A stretch of DNA of 64,000 nt. It comes from Luzula sylvatica. Lineage: Eukaryota; Streptophyta; Magnoliopsida; Poales; Juncaceae. Below the pieces are notes generated by a model. It worked only from the letters and a program-made list of their open reading frames with translations, did no database searches and was not told where the DNA came from. Position 1 is the stretch's first letter; each line of letters opens with the position of its first letter. This document shows, piece after piece, positions 1-12,108 of this stretch. Location: contig OX326960.1 in NCBI GenBank assembly GCA_946800325.1, positions 10,452,893 through 10,516,892 of the forward strand. Reading direction: 5' to 3'. The translations under genes and the position numbers were made by a program.

Positions 1-81
1 GACATCCATCTTCCATATCTCATAATCGTGATATGCAGCTATCGCTAGAAGAATGTGAATACTTTTAAACATGGCTACTGG

Positions 82-1026
82 TAGGGCTGTACACAAAAAG
101 TTTCAACCCGCCCAACCCGCCCAATCCGACCCGGACCGACCCGTTTTTTGCGGGTTCCTAAACTATTGGGTTGGGTCCAGGTTGATATTTTGTAAAACCC
201 GGTATCATGGGTTGGGTTATGGATTTGAAATTAAAAACCCGGATTAACCCAACCCGGCCCGAAAAACTTTAAGGTTCAAATTAATTAGGAAAAAAAGTTA
301 TATTTCCTAAATTTCTCAAATGACATAGTAACTTAATATCACATATATTTCCTGATTAAAAATATGGAAGGTCGTGATATTTTATTAGGGGCATATTTGA
401 TACTTATTACATTACCATAATTTATTATCTTTTCTTTGCCTTATATGCAAATTATATTTGTCAAGTAAGCAAACTTTCTTATTTCATGAAAATATAAATT
501 TACCATTATGTTTGAAGTTTATTTATGATTGAATATTCACAAAAATCTTACTATTTTATTTCCTAGTGGCAGGATCATTATTGGAACTTTTGCAGCAATT
601 TCTTTTCATAATAATATTTTACTATAAGTTTAGGAATTCATATTTGCTTAATTAATATTATATTTTGGATGTTTGTTATATTACATGGTTTAATTAATTA
701 ATATTTATTTTCTAATTGTGGTTCATGTATTTGTTAAAATAAATTTGATGATTTAATTAAAAACATAATTATTATTGCATTTTTTTGTTACTTATGAATA
801 CATATCGATATAATATATACACGGCAAAAAAAACCCGGCTAACCCACCCAACCCGGTTATGTTGGGTTTCGAAATTTTTATAAGTGTCATGGGTTGGGTT
901 GGGTTGGAAAAATAGAAACCCGTTCCAAGTGGGTTGGGTTGGGTTGGAAAAATAGAAACCCGTTCCAAGTGGGTTGGGTTATAGTTTCGATAGAAACCCG
1001 CCCAACCCGGTCTACGTACACCCCTA
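82..1026. mobile_element. non-autonomous hAT-like element inserted in copia RT
   Basis: The 945-bp element begins TAGGGCTGTACAC and ends GTACACCCCTA, which are imperfect terminal inverted repeats. It is flanked by the perfect 8-bp duplication GCTACTGG at 74-81 and 1027-1034. An 8-bp target duplication is the hAT hallmark. Both ends carry many CCAACCC/GGGTTGG subterminal repeats, and the middle is AT-rich. No transposase frame is present. Removing it with one target copy rejoins the copia reverse transcriptase reading frame. Confidence 0.9.
891..980. repeat. 40-bp tandem duplication in hAT subterminal region
   Basis: A 40-bp unit starting GGGTTGGGTTGGGTTGG occurs at 891-930 and again at 931-970, followed by the beginning of a third copy. 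It makes up much of the right subterminal array of the hAT-like element. Confidence 0.85.
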
Positions 1027-3661
1027 GCTACTGGAGAAAACGTTTCATCATAGTCTACACCATGAATTTGCTTGAAACCTTTCGCCACTAGCCTTGCTTT
1101 AAAAGTGTGTACATTACCATCCATGTCGATTTTCTTCTTGAAAACCCATTTGCACCCAACAGTCTTAGCACCATTAGATAATCAATAAGATTCCAAACCT
1201 TATTATCATACATGGACTGGATCTCGGTTTTCATGGCTTCGTGCCATTTCGAGGAATCCAGGCTAGACATAGCACCTTTGTAGGAGGTTGGCTCATTATC
1301 TACAGTCAACTCATTTTCGTCATTACTAATGAGAAATCCATATCTCTCAAGTTCTTGACGATTCCTACCAGATCTACGTATAGCTTGTGTACTAGATTCT
1401 GGTTCACCATTCAATGGTAACTCAGAATGTTGTTCCAAATCAACTTGGTCACTTTGTGGTTCTCGAATTTCTTCGAGATCAATTTTACTCCCACTGGCTT
1501 CACGATTTAGGAATTCCTTCTCTAAGAAGTGTCCTCGTCGAGCCACGAAAACCTTATTTTCGTTAGGCAAGTAAAAGTAGTATCCTTTTGTTTCTTGAGG
1601 ATACCCCACAAATAAACACTTGTCTGATCTTGGCTCGAGTTTTTCCGTCAATAACCTTTTGACGTATGCCTCGCAGCCCCAAATCTTAAGATAAGACAAT
1701 GATGGCACCATGCCATGCCATAATTCATATGGTGTCTTTTCAACCGATTTGGACGGAACTCTATTCAGTATATGAGCGGCCGTTTGAAGCGCGAAACCCC
1801 AAAATGACTTTGGCAACTCCGTTCGACTCATCATCGAGCGAACCATGTCTAACAAGGTCCGATTCCTCCTCTCAGACACTCCATTCCATTGGGGTGTACC
1901 GGGTGGAGTCCATTGTGATATTATACCACAATCTCGAAGATAGTCCTCAAACTCATAGCTCAAGTATTCGCCACCTCGATCCGATCGAATGGCTTTGACT
2001 TTCTTGCCCAGTTGAAGTTCTACTTCGTGTTGAAACTCTTTGAATTTCTCAAAAGTCTCACTTTTGTGACGCATTAAGTATAGATAACCATATCTACTAT
2101 AATCGTCAGTAAAAGTCACAAAGTAGCGATACCCATTTCTAGCCTCGACACTCATCGGTCCACATACATCGGAATGTATGAGGGCCAACACATCTTTCGA
2201 TCTTTCTCCTTTCTTGGAGAAAGGTGCCTTTGTCATCTTACCCATCAAACAAGATTCGCAATTTTCTATTGACTTTAAGTCAAAAGAATCTAGCACTCTA
2301 TCCTTTTGGAGTCTAGCAATGCGTTTCTCGTTTATGTGTCCGAGACGACAATGCCATGAGTATGTTTCATTAGTTTGAGTAGTATTTATGTTATAAATGG
2401 ACTGATTATTGGTGTTATTTTCTAAATCCAAGACATATAGACCATTTTCAACTAGAACATTACTAAAGAAAATGTCATTCTTGCGAATAAAACAATCATG
2501 AGTACCAATAACTAATTCATATCCATCCGCAATAAGTCTCGAAACAGAAATAATACTCCTACTCAAAGTAGGTACATAACAACAATTATCCAAAACTAAA
2601 ATAAGTCCATTTGGCAAAGTTAAATCACACGTCCCTTCGGCTAATGCTGCTACTCGAGCTCCATTCTCGACGCGTAAATCAACTTCGCCACGAATCAACG
2701 ATCTTCTACTTCTTAGGCCCTGCATATTAGTACAAATATGAGTCCCACATCTAGTGTCCAACACCCATGATGATGAAGTAAAGAAATAAGATTCAATAAC
2801 GTAAATACATGATGCCGGTGTGTCCAAAGAAGCGGTCTTTTGCTTGCTCTCCCTCAGGAAGATCTCGCAATCACGCTTCCAATGCCCCTCCTTGAGGCAG
2901 TGGAAACACTTCTTGTCATCATTGGCTTTCTTGCCCACAGGCTTAGGCGCAACCTTGTTGCCCTTTGCCTTACTCTTCTTGTTATTGTTCCCATTGCTTG
3001 GACTCTTCCCTTGAACCACCAATACGTCCGAAGTCCTAGACTTCATGTACCGCGGTTTCATGTCACTTTCGAATGTTCTGAGCATGCCGAAAAGCTGGGG
3101 AATGGTCCTTTGCATGTCTGATATGTGGAAATGCGAAATGAACGAATCGAAACTCGGTGGCAGTGACAACATGATCAAATCAGTTTGTAACTCCACCTCG
3201 AATTTCATGCCAAGCCTCTCAAGATGATCGAAATATCCTTTCATCTTGAGAAGGTGCGAGCTAACGGGCGTACCAACTTGCATCTTGCATTGCGTCGCAT
3301 TGCCAAGAGCTTGATACTTCTCCACCCTTGCTTGAACCTGAAACTTCTCCCTGAGTTGTTTCATAATCTAGTATGCATCCTGTTTCTCAAACTGGATTTG
3401 ATATTCAGGAGTCATAGTAACCAACATGAGGCACGTGACATCATTCGAATCGTCCAAGATGGTCGTATGTTCGAATACATCATCCTCAGTTGCTTTATCC
3501 CCTGGCACAGGAGGGATAGGCGTCTCCAAGACATGTGCCTTTCCTTCCTGTTTCAGAACGAATCCCAGATTCCTCTGCCAGTCGAGAAAGTTCTTTACGT
3601 TCATTCGTTCCTTTTCCAAAATGGAACGCAAACTAAAGCGGTTGTTACTTGGTAAAGCCAT

Positions 3662-5040
3662 CAATTCTACAATTTTGACAAACAATGTAATTAATAACGT
3701 GGTCTTTCATATATTAAAATTCATTTTAAAACAACTTGAAATACCCATCATTTTATCATTTCAAATAGCCCCCACTATTGAAACGGTGATTTGATACCTT
3801 AAATATCATAATGGACAAGAGCCCTATTTAACGTATTTCTAAGGTGACTAAGGCCAACCACTCAGAAAATACATCACGTCGGGTAGGACGGTGTCCAATC
3901 ATCTCCAAGACGATTCTTGCTTTATTCGTGAGGTCCGGTATTGAGTCCAACTCAAACCCAGAGTGTGTGTACCTCACTCCTTGCCCCAAATCCTAGCCTA
4001 GCTAGCGAATTGGTCAAGTCCAAACCACAAATGGAGTATCATTCAATCAGCGAATTGACATGCCAGACTATGGCCATGCAACACGTCAACTCCTAATCAA
4101 TGCATGCCTTCCTTGCTACGTACGTGTAAATCTGTGCCAGACTATGGTCATGCAACACAAATAAACAAATACTAGGCTCGAAGGTTCCACTTTGGGAGGC
4201 AAATAACTTGATAATTACGTGGAAGGATTTTCTTTTAATAAAATTATTTATTGTATTCATTCACAAAAACAAATAAAATATTACGGTATAGCATATTGGC
4301 CTTTTAGTTTTATGAGCAATCATCAAACCCTAAATTCCCAACCCTAAAAAACAAGATGAGTCCTTGCTTCATGTGAAGATCCAATCTCCGTGTCGTGTCG
4401 TCTTGCCTTGAAGGTCCCTCTTCAAAACTAAACCTATTTTATTTTATTTTATTACAACTTTGGAAGACTCACCGGTCCCCACATATTTAAATAAAATACA
4501 ATTTGGAAAGCTCACTGGCCCCCACACAACACACATACAAGCATTCACAGACAATCATCCCCGTTTTAGGCTATATGATATACCGTATCGAATTTATAAA
4601 TTGGAAATTTTAAATTATTGGGCATTTTTGACAGAAATTTTTTTTTGTTGTCCAGAATTTTGTTCGTACGATCGCAACTCCAAGTTCGGTTGAACGCACG
4701 ACAGAAAAAAAAAATTTCAACAGATCCAATCTGTATTAATTACAATATATTCTGAAAATCCAATTTATTCTGAAAATCTAATTTTTCCTGAAAATCCAAT
4801 TTTCAACAGATCTAATATGTATTAATTATAATTTATTCTGAAAATCTAATTTTTTCTGAAAATTCAATTTTCAACAGATCTAATCTGTATTAATTACAAT
4901 ATATTCTGAAAATCCAATTTATTCTGAAAATCTAATTTTCAACAGATCTAATATTGTGTAATTTTGCAATTTAGCCCAAAAATTCTAAAATTTCTCAAAT
5001 TCGAATTAAAACATCGATTTTCGATGGTTTTTGCGAGCGA
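3662..5040 (-). other. copia leader between primer site and gag
   Basis: This stretch of about 1.4 kb is non-coding on both strands. It separates the primer binding site from gag, which is long for a copia leader. It contains the tandem repeats at 4722-4950. I see no other feature in it. Confidence 0.6.
4722..4950. repeat. tandem repeats in copia leader
   Basis: Units of roughly 80-90 bp contain a CAACAGATCTAATCTGTATT segment followed by two or three runs of TCTGAAAATCYAATTT. About two and a half units are present. They vary mainly in the number of the short internal run. Confidence 0.8.
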
Positions 5041-5054
5041 TTGCTCTGATACCA
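5041..5054 (-). promoter_or_regulatory. retrotransposon primer binding site
   Basis: The minus strand reads TGGTATCAGAGCAA, the usual plant copia primer site complementary to the 3' end of initiator Met-tRNA. It sits one base inside the LTR end. Reverse transcription would start here. Confidence 0.85.
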
Positions 5055-5055
5055 C

Positions 5056-5629
5056 TGTAGGGTTACGCACACGTTTATCAAAGTGTGCAGCGGAATTATT
5101 TTCGCATGCGTAACCTAATTCTACCTGGATCACGCCCGAAAAACAACGAAAAAGGAAGAGTTGGAGAAAATTACCTCGTACAAGTTAGTACGTGTCGATT
5201 TCCTCTCCAAATCCGTGAATCTTCTCCAAGAAATGCTCCTGCAATCCCTCTACTCGTGTCCACCTTGATTTCGACTGATCGGAACCGTCAACGTCGTTCT
5301 AGTCGACGTCACGATTATTTCTCTCAAATTCTCTGCTCAAATCCCTCTCTCAAACTCTCCAGATCTAACTTTGTATTCTGTGGAAGAAAGGGAGAAAATC
5401 GGCGGCCAGAATTTAGGGTTCAGAAAATGGCAGCCTCGAAGAGAGAGAAAAAAATGAAATCAGAATGTATATATAGGCAAAATTAGGTTAAACCCTAATT
5501 ATCTGAACAGGCCCGAAATTAGGTTAAAAACCCTAATTATCTGAACAAGCCCGAAATTAGGTCAAAACCCTAGTTTTCTGAACGGGCCCAATTCTGACTG
5601 CAGATTTGCCTATTTATATAAATTCTTCC
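5056..5629 (-). repeat. 5' LTR of the copia element
   Basis: On the plus strand the inner LTR edge reads TGTAGGGTTACGC, i.e. the minus-strand LTR ends in CTACA next to the primer site. The segment contains TATA-like runs (TTTATATAAATA near 5611-5622 and TATATATA near 5468) on the minus strand. The outer edge near 5629 is an estimate: the next sequence belongs to a different decayed copia RT, and the partner LTR lies outside the window. Confidence 0.6.
5484..5585. repeat. three ~37-bp tandem repeats in the LTR
   Basis: Three imperfect copies of a unit reading roughly TTAGGTTAAAACCCTAATTA followed by TCTGAACAGGCCCGAAA. They lie upstream of the second TATA-like run and may be promoter repeats of U3; that role is an inference. 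Confidence 0.8.
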
Positions 5630-5639
5630 AAGTTAATTC

Positions 5640-7225
5640 TTAAGCCATATTTTCTTTCACATAAGCGGTCTCGCCTAAATCCTTTGTCGTTACAAGAAAT
5701 ATAACGCGGCTCCCACTAACCTTCATGTGTACACAAAGTTTCCATTCGTTCCGACAATGTTATAACAGTTTATAACTTCGTCAAAACGAATATTCCAATT
5801 CCGAGAAGCTTTCTCTAATCCATCATATGGATCGTTAAAGCGTGCATATCCTATCCCCGATTCTTATGAATCGACAAAACCGTAAGGTTGTGTCAAGTAC
5901 ACATCCTTTCATAAAAATTTTGTCAAGAAATTCGGTTTTGACATCCATTTTGCCACTTCACATAGTCATAATATGCGACCATGGCAAGCAGAATTTCGAG
6001 AATGTGAAAGCATGGCAACATGCGAAAACGTTCTTCATAGTCTCACTATGAATTGCATGAAACTCTTCGCTACAAGCCTCGTTTTACATATATGTGTATT
6101 CCTATCCGTGTCGGTTCTCATCTTGAAAACACATTGACATTTCACGGGTCTAACCCGGAAAGTAATGAAATCAAGTTCTAAACTTGATAATTTACACGGA
6201 TCGAATCTCAGATTTCATGACATCATGTCATGTGGAATCGTTACTTTTTATAGCATCCTTGTAGGATATCGAATCATCATATGATTTTGATCTATCATCA
6301 TTAGCCACGATAAATCCGTATTTATCGGCTTATAATATAGCCTACTTGATCTACGAAAAATTCATTTGTGTGTTCGACTCGTATTCATAAACTCTTGATG
6401 AAGTCGTGTCAACTTTCATCGGCTCAATGTTCATTTTCAGATCTCGAACTCTTTCGAGATTTATTCTACTCCCACTAGCCCGCATAGAGATTAGGAACAT
6501 CAAGTTCCAAACTTGTGCGCATCCAGTCCTCCTCCAAGAAGGCATCTCTTTGAGCCACGAAAATCTCATTTTCGTCGGGACGTTAGAACTAATACCCTTT
6601 AGTTTCCTTAAGAATATATGATAAACGAACAATTTTCAGATTTGAGATTGAGTTTAATCGAAACAAATTTCGAAATATACTCACATCCTCAAATCTGTAC
6701 AAATGACAACTTCAGAACCGTTCCGATCCATATCTCATATGGCGTCTTTTGTACTGATTAGAAGGTTTATGGTCCATATCTTATATGCAACCATTCATTA
6801 GTGCCGCTGTCTCAAGGGCGTATCCCCAAAATATTTTTGGGAGATTCGTTTGACTTATCATTTATCGAACCATGTCTAACATGCGTTCATTTCCTCTTTT
6901 CGGACACATCTCAATGTTCCGAATAAAAATAATCGTGAAATGATTCCACAATCATGAATGACAATCAATACTTATAACTCAAATACTCGCCTTCTCGATC
7001 CTATCGAAAGGTTTAGCTCAAATACTCGCCTTCTCGATCCTATCAAAAATGCTTTGATTTTCTTGCTTAGTCGATTTTGTATTTTGTTTTTGAAACTCTT
7101 TGAACCTTTCAAAAGTCTCCGCTTCGGCACGCATTAAACAGATATTACCGTATCTACTTTAACCGTCCGTAAACGTAACAAAATATCGATAGCCTCCTCT
7201 TGCCTCGGAATTTATCGGAACATTT
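5640..7225 (-). pseudogene. second, heavily decayed copia pol fragment
   Basis: The minus strand aligns by eye with the pol region of the neighbouring copia element. The part near 5940-6130 matches the RT region around 1-81 and 1035-1160, and 7100-7225 matches the integrase part at 2060-2165 (the VTFTDDYSRYGYLY segment). It is riddled with frameshifts and stops. There is a local duplication at 6970-7050 (AATACTCGCCTTCTCGATCC twice). No LTR of its own was found. It is older than its neighbour, which probably inserted beside or into it. Confidence 0.8.
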
Positions 7226-7889
7226 ACATCTAACATATAAAAAGATATAATTGAAAAATAAAAATAAAAAATTTAAATCGAAATAAATGAGTAATACATA
7301 TAAGTAAATAACTAAAAAAAATAAACATCTACTTAATAAGAAATTACTTGTGTAAAAACAAACTTTTAAAATATTTTATGTCAAATATGTAATATAAAAA
7401 TATTAAATATATAAATTACAATTAATAAAATAATGAAATATTATATATAATGGCTGCATCGTATCGTATCCTATTTACTTTTGAAAACAACTGTATCGCC
7501 GTATCCGCATCGTGTCGGATACGATACCCGTATCCGTATCCGTGCAACATAGATTATTGGTCAAAATGCGCAGCAAGCGGCAACCATGGGGATTCAATTG
7601 CTGTTTACTTGGCAGAATATGAAAATCCATCCAAAAGATTCTTAATATTCATAGAATTGGATATGTTGGTAGTATAATTAAAATCACTAGCTTTAATCCT
7701 GTATTCTCTTTCACGTGTTCACAATCAGGAGAAAAGGTCAATTTCTCGACGCCGAGAGCCGTCCGGCCATTTAAAGACCCGAAACCATTTTTTTAGAAAA
7801 ACGTTTAAAGTTAATTAACCCACCCCCTATTTTGCACATATCTTTGAGCTTCCTCGTGAAGTCGCATTGTTATTCTTATCTTGATTATT
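7226..7889. other. AT-rich intergenic sequence with a CGTATCC-rich patch
   Basis: No gene is seen. At 7455-7555 there is a cluster of GTATCC/GGATAC motifs in both orientations, which looks like the subterminal repeats of an unidentified DNA transposon. I could not find matching ends. Confidence 0.5.
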
Positions 7890-9217
7890 AACCATTATAT
7901 TGTGTAATTAGGCTTCATCATATGCATTAATATTATATTTGATAATTTAAGACATGCATTTTGTATTACTATTTTTAATTATTAATTTGAACCATTAGAT
8001 GTAGTGATGTGGTTTAATCTCAATCATGAATTTTTTGTTAGATTTTTTGAAGATCATATTTTGTGTAGTCATTGTTATTATTTTACACCATGTTTTAATC
8101 ATTCTTAGAAATCCACATCGTCCTACATTAATGATGTGGCCTATTATTATTGGTTAGAATCATATTAGATCGTGTATAATCAATTGTTTAACATTTCACA
8201 TAAGATTATATGATCAAATGTGAATGCAATGGAATATGAAAAGTTTATATATAAAATAATAATAATTTAATATGTAATATTATAAAAAATACAACATATA
8301 TTAGTATTATTTTGGAAATTTAAATTTATAAACCCATCAAATATATTCATTTTATTTTTATCTTTATTTTGACATCCATATTAGCATAGTTCATACATAC
8401 CATTTTTCATAATTTCAATTTGTAAAGATATTATGTAAGAAAATACAATGCAAAAAAAATACAAATTTACATAATATATTTTTAAGAATTTTATTTGCAT
8501 AATATAATTTTTAAGTATTATTATTTATTTTTTAAAAAAATTATAACAATAAGAATCTCATATAATACTAAGTAGATTATATTTGTGTTTTTAAGCAAAC
8601 AAAAAAATTTCAAAAAATAATAGAATTAAAAAAAGTTTATCCATAAAAATAACTTTTTAAACTTATAAACACCTATCAAATTGTATTGTTATTTTACAAA
8701 ATCTAAAATAAAAAAAAATCATATGATATAAAATAATTTGTATTTATGTTTATTATCAATTAAATTTTGATATTATTTATTAAATTATTTTCACTATTAA
8801 GTTTTATATTATTTTATATTTTTCATGGAATTTGAATCAATAAAAAATATTACTATATATAATTAATAATGTGTTACAACATATGTTGTATGATTTATTA
8901 TTTTAATATTTGATATTGTACGACATGTTGTGAACAATGATATAACATTTGTTGTTACGTTTTTCGTAAAATTGTATTATATCTTATTCTTATGTATTAT
9001 TATATAATGAGACTAATATATGTATTATTATTTGATTAAAAAAATGGGATTTTTTGTTATCATAATGTAAAATATTTGTAAAACATATGAATAATCATAG
9101 ATAAATGAATTCAAATAACTTTATTTTTAAGATAATATTATTAATATTAGCATACAAATATATGTCAATGAAAAACATAATTTACATGCTCGCCGCGTAG
9201 CGCAAGTATTCTCCTAA
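7890..9217 (+). mobile_element. Helitron-like non-autonomous element, copy 1
   Basis: This AT-rich, non-coding stretch of about 1.3 kb matches the elements at 35891-37307 and 49283-50731 over most of its length (shared segments include CCTACATTAATG and TTATTATTGGTTAGA). Its right end reads GCTCGCCGCGTAGCGC, able to form a short hairpin, then AAGTATTCTCCTAA followed by T. A hairpin 10-12 bases before CTRR and a T is the Helitron 3' signature. The left end is not defined. Confidence 0.65.
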
Positions 9218-9683
9218 TTATTAATGAAAACTAACATATCACATTTGATTGTGTGACTTATTGATTAAAACTTTTGATTTTTTTTTCCTAATAGATTGAA
9301 AGTTTAAATCTCGTATAAACCAATTTTTCATATATTTTCATTGTATTTTAGAGATTTTTTTTTTACTACTAATAGTTTGTAGGGATTCGAATTCATGACA
9401 TCTCCCAAAAAAATAATTGTTCTACCAATAAACCACAAGAATTCTTATGAGTTTTATTAATTTTATTTTAATTATACTAATTTTAACTGAATAAATTTTT
9501 TTTTTTTTTTAAATTGGACTCGTTGAAATTTCCGACCCGAAGCCTGGATTTATTGGTTTTATGCATGTGCCGACCCTGTAGAGGTCTTAGGGTTTGCGAG
9601 AAAATGAAAATCATGTCAAATAGGATAAAAAAGATTTAAACTATCCAATTTTTCAGAAAAAAAAGAAACAAAGAAAAGAGCAT
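9218..9683. other. AT-rich intergenic sequence
   Basis: No gene or repeat was recognised beyond homopolymer runs (T10 or longer near 9500). Confidence 0.5.
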
Positions 9684-9922
9684 TGATGCACCTCCCCTTA
9701 GCCTCCCCGCACACTATTGATGTGTCATCGTAACATTTAACACCTTCAAATTTAATATCTTGATTCATGGTTTAATATCTTAATTTATGATTTAACATAT
9801 TAATTCATGGTTTAACATATAATTAAGATGTTAAACCATGAATTAAGATGTTAAATTTGAAGGTGTTAACTATTATGATGACACATCAAGAGTGTGGGGG
9901 GAGGCTAAGGAGGGGATGCAAC
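9684..9922. mobile_element. foldback MITE
   Basis: Nearly the whole 239-bp unit is one inverted repeat centred near 9803. The left arm begins TTGATGCACCTCCCCTTAGC and the right arm is its near complement, ending in GGCTAAGGAGGGGATGCAAC. The arms are over 100 bp each with few mismatches, so a transcript would form a long hairpin. No clear target duplication was found. Confidence 0.85.
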
Positions 9923-10039
9923 ATTTTTCCAAAGAAAATAATCCGGTTGAGTAATAAAAACCGGATACTTTCGACTAATTTGAATTATTGTTGGTGAAAG
10001 TAGATTTTAGTCGTTCCTTTGGGGTCTAATCATGTCAAA

Positions 10040-10076
10040 TAGGATAAATTTGGAATTTATAGAAACTAGCGGGGAT
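10040..10076 (-). mobile_element. possible Helitron 3' terminus
   Basis: The minus strand reads CGAAGCGGAGCGAGATCC, then CCGCTAG and T. It resembles the terminus at 56755-56790. The partner 5' end was not identified. Confidence 0.4.
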
Positions 10077-10266
10077 CTCGCTCCGCTTCGATCGACTTAA
10101 AATTATTTTAAACAAAAATTATTTATATTGAATTTGTTAATTATATATTTTTAAACTTAATTATGACAAAAAAATAGACATTAGACTTTTTTAGGAATAA
10201 ACATCACATTTAGAGAGATGGAGTGACATATATAAAATTGATATGCAACGGAAAAAAAAAATTTGT

Positions 10267-10792
10267 AAATTATAGCATAAACTATTTTGATTAATATGAT
10301 TATGTAAAAATATAATTTGATAGTTTGTTGTGTTTAATTATAATTTTGACTCTTTAAGTTTCTATTTATTTTCGTCAACAATGAAAAGAAATATTTTTCA
10401 AATTATAGCAAAAATGAATTTCATTAATTAGCTTGCAAAAGAATATAGCTAGCTATTTTTAGGTTTTAATTCTAATTTTGACTTTTTTTTGTTTTTTTAA
10501 TTTCCTTGGACAAATAGAAAAATATATTTCAAATTATATAAAAAGTCATATTGATTAATAAGATTGTGCAAAAATATATTTCGATATTTTTTAGAGTTTA
10601 GTATAACTTTGACTTTTTTAGTTTTTATTTATTTTGTAGGACAGTAAAAAATTATTTCTCAAGTTGTAGTAAAATTGATTTAAATTACTAAGATAGTGAA
10701 CAGATATTATTTGATATTTTTTAGGGTTTAATTATAGTTTCGACTCTTTTAGTTTCTATTTTTGTATTCTTTGACAATAAAAAATATTTTTC
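10267..10792. repeat. four-copy ~131-bp tandem repeat
   Basis: Four degenerate copies lie head to tail at 10267-10399, 10400-10530, 10531-10660 and 10661-10792 (133, 131, 130 and 132 bp). Each begins with AARTTATA-type sequence, contains a TTTAATTATAATTTTGACT-like core and ends in AAATATTTTTC or similar. No coding frame is present. Neighbouring sequence outside the array does not continue the period. Confidence 0.8.
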
Positions 10793-11115
10793 AAATTCGA
10801 ACACAAATAAAATTTTTATTTATTTTTGGTAATTTAGATGTTCATGAATTGTAATTTCAACATTATCAATTTATAGTTTCTTGAGAAATAAATATTTTAT
10901 TTATACATTAATAATTTGAGAATATATCATCTTTATATTAATTGTGTATAATTGTGTGTATGTTGGGTAATCAATCAATAATTTCTTTATTAAATGTAAC
11001 ACATTGATCAATAAATGTTCATTTTGGAGTCATTAATCATTTCTCTTTGAAACATGAAGTGTGTTTCTTGGAGTCACTAATCATTTCTCTTTGAAACATT
11101 AAAAAAAAAAGAATC

Positions 11116-11470
11116 ATGCTATGGCTGGGTTTCGAACCCGAGTTGACAACACAACAACGATGTGTTCTTCATTTATATCTACGATTGTACTTTTACTGTA
11201 CAGGTGTAAATTGCTGAGTTATTAAATATATGAATAATGAAAAGAATATGATGCTGTAACAGGGTTTCGAACCCTAGTCTCCGGGGAAGAGAGCATATGT
11301 TGTTTCCATCTATGCTATCATCAATTTGTGTTGAAACTTGTAATTGTACCGTGTTATTTATATGACCTCAATTAATGAAAAGAATATGATGCTACGACTG
11401 GGTTTCGAACCCTGGTCTCCAACAAAGTGAACATGTGTTGTTACCATCTGTGCTATCATTAGTTTATGTT
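11116..11470 (-). repeat. three tRNA-like (SINE-type) repeats
   Basis: On the minus strand, copies 2 (about 11250-11335) and 3 (about 11388-11465) carry an A-box-like TAGCATAGATGG or TAGCACAGATGG, and exactly 44 bases later a B-box-like GGTTCGAAACC. That is the spacing of the internal promoter of tRNA genes. A more diverged copy 1 keeps the B-box part at about 11128. The acceptor arms do not pair, so these are not functional tRNA genes. They are better read as a tRNA-derived repeat in tandem, with about 130 bp between copies. Confidence 0.65.
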
Positions 11471-11582
11471 CAAACTTGTAATTGTAACATCTTATTTACA
11501 AAGGACACGTGTCAAAATTTGGCTGAATTCATTAAACTTTAAAGTATAGTATTAATATTAATTGGGACATGTTAATTATAAT

Positions 11583-11655
11583 GGATTTTTTTGCTTTATT
11601 TGATACAATAATAATGGGGAGTTTTTTTGCTTTATTTGATACAATAATAATGAGT
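11583..11655. repeat. short tandem duplication
   Basis: A segment of about 35 bp ending in TTTGATACAATAATAATG occurs twice in a row, near 11585-11618 and 11620-11652. Confidence 0.85.
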
Positions 11656-12108
11656 GAATCTATTATTTTAGTAAAATGGGACATAGTGTGTGAGTTCGTA
11701 TGATTAGGGTTTTTATACGAAAATGTTAAAAATAATGTTTCTAACTAATTTTAGGATTTTTGTGTGAAAATAATAGGCGGTGGGATATGGAATTTCGAAA
11801 TGGATGAAATATGGAGTTGTCCTTCAGCTCCAAGTATAATATTTCTACTTCCAAAAGTAGATTTGAAGGATTGTGAGACAAGTTCAGTTATATGGAAAAT
11901 AATATCCTAACTTTTGAATTTGTTGTTCAAATCGTTATGTTATGTGCAATTATAATTAAGATATTTATTATAAGGGGAATTTTACTCTTTTCCTACATTT
12001 TCTCACACATCGACGATATGAAAATTAACAATTAATGGTTAATTCATATGTACTATAACTTTTACTTTCCCTCATGAAATTACACGTTCATGTTTATATA
12101 AAAAAATT

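Larger units (their letters stand above)
1..3661 (-). pseudogene. copia gag-pol remnant (gag, protease, integrase, partial RT)
   Basis: The reading starts at Met 3661 (MALPSNNRFSLRS). The gag part is broken by an in-frame TAG at 3368-3370, and the frame then continues from 3364 to about 1170. Visible in order are a CCHC zinc knuckle (CFHCLKEGHWKRDC), a protease box WVLDTRCGTHIC, the integrase HHCC region (HCRLGH, then CESC) with the core around SDVCGPM, FTDDYSRYG and WNGVSERRNR, and the start of reverse transcriptase. The protease box reads D-T-R where an active aspartic protease has D-[ST]-G. A frameshift near 1165-1175 moves the frame from [10 protein letters not shown] to [16 protein letters not shown]. 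The same RT reading continues across the hAT insertion: it stops at ETFSPVA and resumes at 81-1 with MFKSIHILLAIAAYHDYE. All of this indicates a dead copy. Confidence 0.9.
1..5629 (-). mobile_element. Ty1/copia LTR retrotransposon, 5' part, decayed, runs off the left edge
   Basis: Read on the minus strand, the order is 5' LTR (about 5629-5056), tRNA-type primer site (5054-5041), a long leader, then gag, protease, integrase and the start of reverse transcriptase. Integrase before reverse transcriptase is the copia order. The window edge cuts the element within reverse transcriptase, so the RNase H and 3' LTR are not visible. A hAT-type element (82-1026) interrupts it. The coding part contains an in-frame stop, a frameshift and a damaged protease motif, so it is not autonomous. 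The outer LTR edge is estimated. Confidence 0.9.

Noticed and set aside
11116..11470. Functional tRNA genes
   Set aside because: A/B-box spacing fits, but the acceptor stems do not pair and no proper anticodon arm is formed.
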